Shown here piece by piece: positions 33,967 through 44,134 of a stretch of 64,000 bases of DNA (positions are counted from its first letter, which is position 1; each line of letters opens with the position of its first letter). Position numbers and translations under genes: made by a program. The notes under the pieces were generated by a model. It ran no database searches, was not told where the DNA came from, and saw only the letters and a program-made list of their open reading frames with translations. This stretch comes from Cranoglanis bouderius (lineage: Eukaryota > Chordata > Actinopteri > Siluriformes > Cranoglanididae): assembly GCA_023630585.1 (NCBI GenBank), contig CM042558.1:19437300-19501299 (forward strand), given 5' to 3'.

Positions 33967-36225
33967 TCACAACCAAATATTAATGGACCTTCCTCTCCTC
34001 CCTCTCGTGCGCACCCGTAAGCAGCGGCGCGGGTTTGTGGGCTGTGCAGACGCAGACGCAGACCCCGTGTCGCTCAGAGGAGAAGTCCAGCGCTCGGCGA
34101 CGTTGGCAAGTCTGCGCAGACTGTCCTCCACAGACGCCAGCAGCGGGTAAACCCTGCTCTCCATCCTGCGCAGCCGAGTGTTCATGGTGCGCCGCAGGGC
34201 CCTGAGTTCCCGCTGCAGCATGTCGAAGCCTCCCTGCTGCACGTCCAGGAACGCCAGGTCACCGGGCCGCTGCTGGCCGGGTCGCCGCCGCCCTGTGGGC
34301 TGTACCGAGTCCTCCACCTCCACCTCTATCTCCGCCTCCGCCCGCTCCATCTCATCCAACACCGGCTCCGACTTAGGGGCCAACACAGCGTCCACCTGCG
34401 AAGCTGAAAAAGTGGGAGATTAATTAATTAATCACTCACACTGAAAACAGCATCTGAGAAACGGACTTTAACGAGCTTTAAAAAAAAAAAAACTTCATTT
34501 GGAGTTTAATTAAAACGTATCATTTGCTTTATCGAATTCATCTTTAACCGAACACTGAAATGAACATAAACGCTAACACACACTATTGTTCACAAGCATT
34601 GACTCTCAGTAGCTGTCACTACAATCATGATAAAGAACAGGAATTTAAAATAAACTATTTTCCACACAATAACGTACACTGAGCTATCTGCAAAGTCTAC
34701 ACCCTCACGCCCTTTAACATCTTTCATGTGACGTCCACAACGTGATTGGACGTTGATTTACCTCAGGATGTCTTGAATACGTTTTCCTTATTCCAGTATA
34801 AATAAATAATACATAATTTAAGAACTATTTTGCCACAGTAATGTAATTTTTTTTGTTGTTAGGTAGCCATAAAAACCAGGAATCTGCTATGTTAGCTTTT
34901 ATAGCTAGCTAGGTTCCTCTGGTTATTAATCAAATTAATCGCAGATCAACTGTGGCTGGGAAATTAGAAAAAGAACATTTAAAGTCATTATTATGTTATG
35001 CCTCCTCTCGGTCAGTGAGGTCTGGCGGCGCGTGCTGACTGTAGCAGCCGGGGTTGTGCTAACATGCTTTGAGTTCAGGTGGTATTTCAGGCTAGAAGTG
35101 CTTCAGTGGTATGCAAATTCCTTATTGCAGATAGTGCAAAAGACTTTGGTTTTCTCAGGGCTGCCATCTGGTTGCGTTTTGTATTTAAAATTGCCCTTCA
35201 GAGGGCCAAGCAGAGTTTGGTCGGCCCCTCACACCATGCCCATCACTAATCAACTACCTCTTCTACTGCTGCTTCATCTACTGCTTCTTCTTCTTCTTCA
35301 TTAATGTTTTATGGAGGTTGGCAAACCATTATGGTGCATATTCCACCACCTACTGGGATGGAGCTGGAGCTGGTGTTAAGGGGGAAAAAAGAGGGGAAAC
35401 AAAACAAAACTACGGAATCCCTCAGCCAGGGGTCGGGGCGCGTTAAATGCGTTCCTTAATCATTTTAACGGGTTATTTTTTCCATAATTAATCACACTAA
35501 ATTAATGCGTTAAATTGACAGTCGTAATAATAATAATAATAATAAAATATTGGCAACATTAATTTACCAAAAAAATTTAATGTGAGGGGATTTAACTGAT
35601 TGTTTGTGACGTCACCGACAGTCTGCAATGTGATTGGACGTCAGGATTTACCTCAGGGTGTATACCACAGTGGGACGTTTGTTCCCCCTCATTATTTCTG
35701 AACAGAAATGTAACGTAACATGGCGCAGCGTGTGTTAAAATTTATAACACAGAAGGTGTGTGTTGAGGATTAGTTTTTGTGAGTGTTAAGGTACTTTAAG
35801 GTACCTGTCAGGCCGAACTCGAGCCCCCCGAACCCGTGTGCGCTTTCCTCGGGGAAAGTCGTGTCCTCGGCCGGGCTCAGTGTCCCGCTGGTGCTCGCTC
35901 CTCCTCCTCCTCCAGCTCCAGCTCCGTTCCCCTGCATGGCGCGCCGGGACGCGGCGATCTTCTGCTTGGTTCTCCGGCGCACATCGTTGAAGCGCTTGCG
36001 GCACTGCACGGCGGTTCTCCGGATGCCGGTGGAGGAGGTGGCGTTGAGGGTCTTCGCCACTTCGTCCCAGGCCTTTTTCACGTCCTCGGAGTGCGGAGGC
36101 CTGTTCCGGGTACCGTAGATTTTGTTGTACCGATTCTGCACCTCCCGCACCAGGATGTCCGTTTCCTCCTGTGTGAACTTCTTTTGTCGGAGTCTGTCTC
36201 GGATTTCATCCATGCAGCCCGACAT
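33967..36225 (-). CDS. Myb/SANT-like DNA-binding domain protein (MYPOP/NAIF1-like)
   Basis: Two minus-strand exons, 35805-36225 and 33967-34403, joined in phase (donor ACAG|GTACC, acceptor TTTTTCAG|CTTCG), give 285 aa. Residues 14-95 form a Myb/SANT trihelix-type domain: FTQEETDILVREVQNRY, KKAWDEVAKTLNA and a basic third helix CRKRFNDVRRRTKQKI. A Gly/Ala/Ser linker (97-120) follows, then an acidic segment (EVEVEDSV). A probable coiled coil is LQRELRALRRTMNTRLRRMES, and the tail is basic (RVRTRGRRGR). Such proteins are thought to descend from the Myb-like second protein of Harbinger transposons. The product is likely nuclear and DNA-binding, but the exact orthologue is not recognised and no symbol is given. 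It is flanked by necap2 (convergent) and crocc. Its intron carries an hAT relic. Confidence 0.8.
34995..35530 (-). mobile_element. hAT transposon fragment with a BED zinc finger
   Basis: Read on the minus strand, about 35300 down to 34995 encodes a BED-type finger: KVFCTICNKEFAYH, one stop, then STSSLKYHLNSKHVST, with the Cys-x2-Cys and spaced His residues typical of hAT transposases and ZBED proteins. Upstream in the same sense, 35530-35440 reads CTGTCAATTTAACGCATTAAT and related TTAACG repeats, resembling an hAT terminal region. The catalytic part is absent. The fragment lies in the intron of the Myb/SANT gene in the same orientation. Confidence 0.7.
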
Positions 36226-36403
36226 GATCGAGATGTCACGGCGCCGCTGCGGTGGGAACTCGGCTAGATTTTTGCGTTTGCGTTATGGACACCAAAATAG
36301 CGCGCTGGATCTCAGGGTGGAAATCACCACCCCAACCCCCCCCCCCCCCCCCCCCCAAGTCGGTGCGCCATGACGTCATAAGCACAAAAGGACCTTACTG
36401 AAA

Positions 36404-36462
<59 letters not shown>

Positions 36463-36504
36463 GGATAATAATAACAAAAATACAACAGAAAACAAGAGCA
36501 CATA
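36226..36504. promoter_or_regulatory. Upstream region of the Myb/SANT gene
   Basis: CG-rich DNA just before the start codon (36226-36310) gives way to a run of C (about 36337-36356) and a (TTA)n microsatellite (36407-36462). It is a likely promoter for the minus-strand gene, inferred from position and CG content only. Confidence 0.35.
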
Positions 36505-37696
36505 CACTCGAGCACTTTATTAGGAACACCTGTACAAACACTCATTCATGCAATTATCTAATCAACCAATCATGTATCAGCAATCATGCAGATATACAGG
36601 CCAGCAGCTTCAAGTAATGTTCACATCAACCATCAGAATAGGGAAAAATATGATCTCAGTGATTTTGACCGTGGCATGATTGTTGGTGCCAGGTGGGCTG
36701 GTTTGAGTATTTCTATAACTGCTGATCTTCTGGGATTTTCACACACAACAGTCTCTCTAGAGTTTACTCAGAACGGTGCAATAAAGAAAAAACATCCAGT
36801 GAGTGGCAGTTCTGAGGACAGAAACGCCTTGTTGATGAGAGAGGTCAGCAGAGAATGGCCAGGCAGAAAGGCTACAGTAACTCAGATAATCACTCTGTAC
36901 ACTTGTGGTGAGCAGAAAAGCATCTCAGACTGCACAACATGTCGAATCAGATGGGCTACGACAGCAAAAAGACGTATGTCTGTCAGAACAGAACAGAAAG
37001 CTAAAGCCACAGTGGGCACAGACCCACCAAAACTGGACAGCTGAAGACTGGAAAAACGTAGCCTGGTCTGATGAATCTCAATTTCTGCTGAAGCACACAG
37101 ATGGCAGGGTCAGAATTTGTCTCCCAACAGCATGAATCCATGGATCCAACCTGCCTTGTGTCAACATTCTAGACTGGTGGAGGTGGTGTAATGGTGTGGG
37201 GAATGTTTTCTTCACACACTCTGGGCCCGTTAATCGCGATCAGTTATCGCTTGAATGCCACAGCCTATTGTGGTTGTTGTTGTTAGACAATGTTGTTGCA
37301 GACAATGAGCATCCCTTCATGGCCACAATTTACCCATCTCCTAATGGCTACTTCCCGCATGATAATGCACCATGTCACAAGGCAAAAGTTGTCTCAGACT
37401 GGTTTCATGAACATGACAATGAGTTCAGTGTTCTTCAGTGGCCTTCCCAGTCACCGGATCTAAATCCAGTAGAACACTTTTGGGATGTGGTAGAACGGGA
37501 GATTCACAGCATGAAAGTGCACCTGAAAAATCTGCAGGAATTGTGTGATGCATGTCATCATGTCAACATGGAGCAGAATCTCAAAGGAACGGCATATTGC
37601 GGAATCCATGCCATGAGGAATCGAGGCTGTTTTGAGAGCAAAGTGAGGCCCTTCCCAGTATTAGTATAGTGTTCCTAATAAAGTGCTCAGTGAGTG
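36505..37696 (+). mobile_element. Tc1-like transposon with both ends and TA target duplication
   Basis: The left end CACTCGAGCACTTTATTAG and the right end, read in reverse, CACTCACTGAGCACTTTATTAG, are the same repeat except for a 3-base gap. TA flanks both sides (36503-36504 and 37697-37698). Length is 1192 bp. The host gap lies between the Myb/SANT gene and crocc. Confidence 0.9.
36650..37669 (+). pseudogene. Frameshifted Tc1 transposase
   Basis: The N-terminal block KYDLSDFDRGMIVGARWAG (frame 36586-37044) leads by frameshift to NWTAEDWKNVAWSDESQF (first Asp) and then to a third frame (37196-37669). That frame holds HDNAPCHKAKVVSDWF (second Asp) and QSPDLNPVEHFWDVVER (Glu). At least two frameshifts break the protein, so it is inactive, but every catalytic motif can still be read. 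Confidence 0.85.
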
Positions 37697-38091
37697 TAGA
37701 TTACATGATTTAATTCCCTAAAATACTTTTAATACTAAAATACTTTTTTTTTATTATTACTCACATTTGATACATTTATATATTTTTATTTATTAAACGT
37801 TTGCTGTTCCAGCTGCTCCTTTTCTGCCTTTGTGTGTATTTTATATAGTGATTTTATAGATGACCAAATAGTGAACTATATCCACTGCTTTAATAAAGAG
37901 AAATTCTGTTTTATCACGTGTAATAGTCTATGTTTACACATATCTATAAGATATTCTTTATTCATTTAAATAATAAAAAAGAGGGATTTCCTGATTTCTT
38001 TTTGTAAACCTCACATCCACTCACTGCAGGTTTGCCATAGACATATCAGGGAAGTGTAAAGTGTGTGAAGGTGTTCAGTGGGGACCTGTTG

Positions 38092-38146
<55 letters not shown>

Positions 38147-39600
38147 ACTGTCTCCATGGTGCATTCTGTTGTGTATCTGATCATGTAAGTGCAGGAGTTA
38201 ACGTTCTGCAGCCGGATCTGGAGTTTATTCCTGTCTCAGTCGAGGGTGAGTGAAATTTTGTACACTTTTATTATACTCCTGTGTCCATGAGACCAAAAAA
38301 TGTCTGTTTTTTATCCTAGTGCTTACATCATCTAGTTGTCTTGTGGAGCAGTAATGACATATAATCGCTGTGATCCACTGCAAAACTGAACTTGTACAGT
38401 TTCTCACTGATCTTGTGGAATAAACTGTTTTGTTTTTGTTTTTTATTCCTTTGTTTCTGTTCCAATTATATTGACAAATTCTAGTTCTTCCATTTCAAGC
38501 TGTTAATGTGTTGTTTTGTACACTTCTCTTTTTGTTTATTAACAGTCTAAACATTTTTGTGATTTATTAAGTAACTTACACTAAATTGCTTCTAGCTAAC
38601 ATTTAGGGCCTAACAGATACAAAATCTTAAAACATCACCACTTTTTTGTTTGTTTAATTTGAAGTTCTTTAAATGCTAACATGTTTCATGCTTGACATTA
38701 AAGACAAACGAGGTGTAATCAAGTGTCACACTGCATTCAGCGCTAGCTGATGTTAGCATGCTAAAAGTGTTCATTGTGCTATGTATGTCGGTACCATCTG
38801 TTGTGTACTACCTTCCATTTTTGACACTTAATGGGCCAAAAATATTCTTTGTTCCACACTTCATTTCAATGAAAATTTGCGAGAACACTCTTGGGTATGG
38901 AATTGGACGTATGAATGGCAAGGCTGAGGCTAACAATCTAGCTAGCTAGCATGAGCTGAATTCCTTTATATGGACAGTATAAAGGCACACTGACGGTCCA
39001 GACACGACAAAACAGTCATCAGATGTGTTGGCAAATGACTAAGAAAAGATTCAAAATTTCCCAAAATACCAAAATTTCACTGTACTGACACTTAACCAAA
39101 TTTCCATGAGTTCCACCATAATGAAAAACTCCAATGTGGCGTCACAACATGTGGACTTGGTCAGTGCTGCTGTAAAATTTAAAGTCTCGAATAAAGCAAG
39201 AGTGAACCAGTGGTGTATAATGTAAATACACACAACCGTCTTGTAATGTAGCATTAGTTCTACACTACATCCGGCTCTTTCTACGGTTTTACATTTATTT
39301 GTGTTTTTTCAACATAAACACAAACAGTTATGCAAATTTTAACATCATTCACAAGTACAAAAATATACGATTTAACGCAAAGGCTTTGTGGATGAATCAA
39401 ATGAATCAGAACTCGGACAGTCTGATTCATCTAAACGATGTAGTTCATAAGAATCGATTCAGTGAAATGATTCGTAACGGGACACCGGGATTTAATGGGC
39501 ACTGATTTTGTCCACAGTAAATCTCGGCGTGATTTTAGTCCCACCCCGGAGAAAAAAACCCTTCAGGAAATCCGCATCCAAACAGCGATAATGTTCCAGT
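37697..39600. other. Intergenic DNA upstream of crocc, AT-rich part
   Basis: This holds (TG)n at 38096-38143 and a GCTAGCTAGC run at 38938-38951. No recognised exons, RNA genes or mobile elements were seen. Confidence 0.55.
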
Positions 39601-40090
39601 GAACGGCTTTTGTTTTAATCCCCAAATCCAGCTCGTTTAGACGGAATGCGTTTCTGAGGGGAAGATGTCAGACAGAAGTCGGTTGTTTTCTTCCCGCAGA
39701 AGGTACGTGTTTTACAGCGTGTTTTCATCACGTCGGGAGGCTGCGCGTGCATGTGTGCAGCCGGAAGTGAGTCTCCCTCAGCGCTTTCAGTTTTACTAAT
39801 CGGTCCGGGCCGAAATTTAAATCCTGTCACTTTCAAATCCTGTCACAGCAGAGAGCTAACTAAAGGTGCTAACCAGCCTCACAAACACACAAGCGGGTGC
39901 CGCTGGACGAGCGTTAGCTTCGTAGTTGCCATGGTTACGACCGCGCGTATTACTGCGCGAGACTTGTGTTTCAAACGTCTGTTCTGGCGTTCTGTAACCG
40001 TTACAACCGTTACAATTCAAACGCCTTCTGACGTCATCGTTCTTTCGCTTTCACTTATACACGTAAAAGCTATGGATTACTGCTAGCAAT
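39601..40090. promoter_or_regulatory. CG-richer promoter-like island without an assigned gene
   Basis: CCGGAAGTGA (ETS type) lies at 39761-39770, GTTGCCATGGTTAC (X-box-like, one mismatch in the second half-site) at 39925-39938, and CG dinucleotides are concentrated at 39720-39980. The 111-codon open frame at 39751-40086 resembles nothing known. It could be a distant or alternative first exon or promoter of crocc, 4 kb downstream; this is inference. Confidence 0.3.
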
Positions 40091-40488
40091 TATTTAGCTT
40101 TATTAGCCTTGCTGAAAAAGGTTTAAATACTACATATTAAGTTAGCAGTGTGTTGTTGTTTTGTTTAAACGCTACCATATAACTCAAAATCCAAACGTGT
40201 ATAATAAAATTAAGTGTATTTGACTTTTACAGAAGTTTATACATAGTGAGAGGTTTTACCTCAGCAGTCTGACTAGCAGTTGGAGTTCTAACAATGAAGC
40301 TTCATCCAGCAGAGGCGTGTCCAGGATTTTAGACATGGGGTGGCGAAAGAGGGGCAGAAGGAAGCACACCAAGGGCAATAAGCTGTGGCGAAACCTCTAA
40401 TGCTCGAAAATAAGTAATGCCGTGGTGGTGTGATATGGTCCGACGCGAAGAAGAGTTACAGTCACCATGTGGAAGTTGTATTTGTTAT

Positions 40489-40968
40489 ATTTTCCTATAA
40501 CAGTGCTATAGGAAGTGTTTTATTCCTCTCTTACCACAGCAATTTGCCAACGATGACCACTTTACATTTTTTATGGGCTGACATGTTGCTTTTTAACTGT
40601 TTACAGTTACACTGAATGCTGTGGAACATCTGCGGGAGTTACTTCCTATTCTCACTTACGTTCTAGCAGCTATAAACATTCAAAATGGCCACCTCCACTG
40701 TCCTGAAGACTTTCCTGTAACGGAAGACCTGCTGACCGTTACAAAGCGCTGACACTGGAGACTCCTTCCATAGATATTACATAAATGTCTCCTCACAGAA
40801 TTCCTGTGAATGAGCTGTTACTATAAAAACGATAACGTATTCAAACGAGTGCATTAATGTAAATACTGTGATTTGCAGCCGCACTACTGTCAGAGCTGCT
40901 GTTATAGAAATCTAATCAACACCTTCTGACCAATCACAATCCAGAGTTCAGCAGCACTGTGGTGTAAA
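40489..40968 (+). repeat. Dispersed repeat family R1, copy 2
   Basis: It is the longest copy of the family described at 13066-13508, with the same order of blocks and the same orientation. It lacks coding sequence. It carries GTTACTATAAAAAC at the place of the X-box-like palindrome of copy 1. Confidence 0.7.
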
Positions 40969-41289
40969 GAGTATAATCACATGTTTTGGAACATCATGGT
41001 ATGGTGATGGTGATTATATTGTCTTTGTAGTGAATAGGGCTTGTCGTTTGGGACGAGTCCACAGTGGACCGATTATGGTATGGTGATGGTGACTATATTT
41101 TGTTTATCATGAGAAGGGCTTGTGGTTTGGGACACGTCCACGGTGATGTGAGCAGTTGGAAGTTAAGGGTCCTATCATGCTGCTGTAACACTTATCTAAT
41201 CTAAATGGGAATCATATAATTTACCAGTTTGCATTCTTTGTACTGTTTTGTGCGAGAAGATTATTTCGATAAAAGTTACAGAACTGCCT

Positions 41290-41510
41290 TGTTGCCACAC
41301 GAGAAAAAAAATCTCCATGAGCATCCAGATATTACGAGACAATATCTCATTATTAGAAGAAAAGCATCTCATTACTACATCATCTTTGTTACTTCTCGTT
41401 ACTTCTTGGTGCTATCGTTAAGATGTTTTATAATAGTAATGAGAAGCGTTTCTCATTAGATGTTTTCTAGTAATAACAAGATGCATATGTTATAAATAAC
41501 GAGATACTGG
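41290..41510. repeat. Degenerate TCTCATTATTA/TAATAACGAGA palindromic repeat
   Basis: Units such as TATTACGAGACAATATCTCAT, AGCATCTCATTACTACATC, TAATGAGAAGCGTTTCTCATTA and AATAACGAGATA alternate in both orientations. This simple palindromic repeat type is often seen in fish intergenic DNA. No gene. Confidence 0.5.
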
Positions 41511-41617
41511 TGAGGATTATGTTTCTTGTGTAGCAGCAGTGCACGACTATAAGATATATTGCAGGAACTTGGCATTTGAGAATCTTGTATTTATGTTGAT
41601 GTCTCAGCTGTACACAG

Positions 41618-41631
41618 CCACTAGAGGGCAG
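41618..41631 (+). promoter_or_regulatory. CTCF-like motif
   Basis: CCACTAGAGGGCAG is a near-perfect CTCF core. It lies in the gap upstream of crocc, about 65 bp before the Harbinger relic. Motif match only. Confidence 0.45.
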
Positions 41632-41695
41632 TAAAACTACAGAAGTGCGGTCTGTCCTGCTGAAGATCATAAACACAACATTGTGTATACTTAAG

Positions 41696-42482
41696 CTACG
41701 TTCACACATACAGCGACAAAGCTGTATGTAGACTATTCATTTTCAACGAGAGCTGGCGACTTCCGGCGACATGAGCGACAGCGACCGTTGGCGACTTGGT
41801 GAGGGCGTGTCCAGCGACGCGACAAAGTTGAGAAAAGTTTAGCTTTATGCAAATATGGAGCAACTTGGTGCAGCGACTACCAATAGGAGTGAAGACATTT
41901 GAGCGCAGGTGATCCGTCTCCTGTCAGATACTGTAAAAAAATTAATTCTAGTGGTTAGCAGATTTTGAGATTTGGTTGATTTAAATCCTAAAAGAATGCA
42001 TTTCAAACGTATAGCTATAGTTCCAGTCAAAAGTTTGGACGAGTTTCCCCACCTTCAGCAACAGCTCATCAAACGGAGTCCTGTCCAGCCTGAAACACTG
42101 CTGGAACCGGACCTCATCCGACCGCAGCTCCTGTACCAGCCGGTGGTACTCACCATGCTGCCTACGAGTCTGAATTGTTTCTTGGACCCAGACAATCCGG
42201 CGCTTGTGCCGCAGACAGACGGCCGCAGTGACAAAGAGCACACACTGCTTCTCCTTCATCTCGCAGGATATGATGCGTATATACACCAGTCAACTTTATA
42301 TACAAGAGAATGTTTCATTTTAGCAGCAAGAAGATTGATTTGTTGTCAAAAGTGGAATCCTAGTTGTGCCACCCACTGCTAAACGTTACTATGGCAACCA
42401 GTAGTAGGAACACCTACTGGTGACTTCATAGTACAGCAACACGGCGACTTGCAGAGATAAAATCACTGCATGTGTGAACGTA
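41696..42482 (-). mobile_element. Non-autonomous PIF/Harbinger relic
   Basis: Inverted ends TACGTTCACACATACAGCGA (left) and, in reverse, TACGTTCACACATGCAGTGA (right) bound about 790 bp. On the minus strand 41981-42286 encodes the N-terminal part of a Harbinger-type transposase (EYHRLVQELRSDEVRFQQCF, then RLDRTPFDELLLKVG). The DDE catalytic region is missing. A three-base target duplication was not clear. The right part contains GTTACTATGGCAAC (42385-42398). Confidence 0.75.
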
Positions 42483-42931
42483 CCGTACCTGACCTCCGCT
42501 CCTGACTCCGTGGAGGAGGTGTCCGTCTGGGATTTATTATTGTGCTCTTGCTTGGTGCGCGCTTTTGAGTTGTACTTTTGTGTCACACACAGATGTAGAT
42601 TAAATACCATCCTTTATTGTATAGAGGTGCACGTTAATCATCAGTTATACGATATACCGCAATATTCGACACACAATAACGTTACCATGGAAACTTTACG
42701 ATACCACCACTACTAACCTGATCATACGGCCTGACCACAACAGCGACAAGTAAACGTGTGATAATATATCAGTGGAATCATAAACTGATCAAAGGCTACA
42801 CAATTGTTGTGATTTAGCAGTATAATATTAGCAAATGCCTAACCAATGAAATTGAATGCAGTTAGTTTAAGTCCCGACACTCACAGTACAGAGACCTGTG
42901 GTTTAGTTGACCTGTCTGTTTCCATGGTAAC
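42385..42931. promoter_or_regulatory. crocc: Group of RFX X-box-like palindromes upstream of crocc
   Basis: GTTACTATGGCAAC (42385-42398), GTTACCATGGAAAC (42681-42694) and GTTTCCATGGTAAC (42918-42931) lie within 550 bp. The second and third fit the X-box GTNNCCATGGNAAC fully and the first has one mismatch. RFX factors bind such sites in ciliary gene promoters, and rootletin is a ciliary gene. They are 1.2-1.75 kb before the start codon, so they act on crocc only if the transcription start lies upstream or they form an enhancer. Confidence 0.5.
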
Positions 42932-42991
42932 AGGGCGGTTAGTGAGAATGTAAGTTCATTGTCCTCATCGCATACAGACAGGCGTTAAAAA

Positions 42992-42993
42992 CA

Positions 42994-43031
<38 letters not shown>

Positions 43032-43240
43032 ATCTCTGAGACAATGGCAGAGAGAGGAAGGGGGTGAAAGAACGACAGATAATGAGAGGGAAATAAAAAA
43101 GAAAGAGCAGGAGAAACAGAGAGATGACAGACAAGAAACAAATAAACAGAACAACAGAGAGAACCAGAGAGAGAGAGACAGAGACGGAGAGAGAGACGGA
43201 GAGAAAGAGACAGAGAGAGAGACGGGGAGAGACGGACAGA

Positions 43241-43272
<32 letters not shown>

Positions 43273-43381
43273 CAGAGAGAGAAAGAGACAGAGAAAGAGA
43301 CGGAGAGAGAGACAGGGAGAGAGAGACGGAGAGAGAGACAGAGAGAGACAGAGAGAGAGAGAGAGACGGGGAGAGACGGAC

Positions 43382-43412
<31 letters not shown>

Positions 43413-43440
43413 GAGAGATGGAAAGGAAAGGAAAGAGAGA
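42992..43440. repeat. (CA)n then long (GA)n-rich tract upstream of crocc
   Basis: (CA)n at 42992-43030 is followed by about 300 bp of GAGAGAGACAGAGA and GACGGAGA units (43130-43440). Open frames in both strands here are low-complexity and not genes. Confidence 0.85.
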
Positions 43441-43738
43441 TAGAGAGCTCAATTTTTGTTTTAAAATTTTTTTTAGAATATTGACAACTTATTAATATTA
43501 ACAACAGGCAATAAACAACAAACAAACAAATAATGGAATGTTTGCTCAACTAGCAATATTAATCTTATATTTAAATGTAAATATCAATTATTTAAATATA
43601 TTTTATATGAAATATCTAAAATATCAGAAAAAAATATATATATACTGTATATATTTGTATTATATTATCTAAAATTGTTTATTTATATAAATTAGTTGTT
43701 ATATTACATCAATTTTTGTTTTATTTGTTAAATATTGC

Positions 43739-43785
<47 letters not shown>

Positions 43786-43816
43786 ATGGGGAGGTGGGGT
43801 GGGTAAATCCTCCTCT

Positions 43817-43864
<48 letters not shown>

Positions 43865-44134
43865 CGCACGCACGCACGCACACTCTCGGACACCTGTGAG
43901 ACAGAGCCGTGGCGCGCGCGTGCTCCTCCAGCGCTCCTGAAGAAAACAAAAACAACAACAACGACAAAAAGCCATTTATTTTTCATGTCGGTTCTCGGAA
44001 ACGGATTGTGTTAATCAGCTCGTCGCGAATTTTCGAACCGAAATCAGTGGGGCGATAAAGCGGTACACCTGTAAAGCCGGTGGCGCGTGAATCCCGCCGC
44101 ACGCACGCTCGCACGCACGCACGCACGCGCCCTC
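43739..44134 (+). promoter_or_regulatory. crocc: crocc proximal upstream region and presumed 5' UTR
   Basis: (TG)n at 43739-43783 and (CT)n at 43819-43860 precede CACGCACG repeats and a CG-rich stretch (43900-44130) that ends at the ATG. No TATA box was seen. The transcription start is likely within this CG-rich DNA unless a non-coding first exon lies further upstream. Confidence 0.4.

Noticed and set aside
34993..35304. 103-codon plus-strand frame
   Set aside because: It is the antisense shadow of the hAT BED-finger fragment on the minus strand.
39751..40086. 111-codon open frame in a CG-richer stretch
   Set aside because: No family resemblance and no adjoining exons. The region is kept only as a possible promoter.
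42965..43549. 194-codon and 155-codon Ser/Leu-rich frames and the reverse Arg/Glu frame
   Set aside because: They are translations of a (GA)n tract with no recognisable domain.
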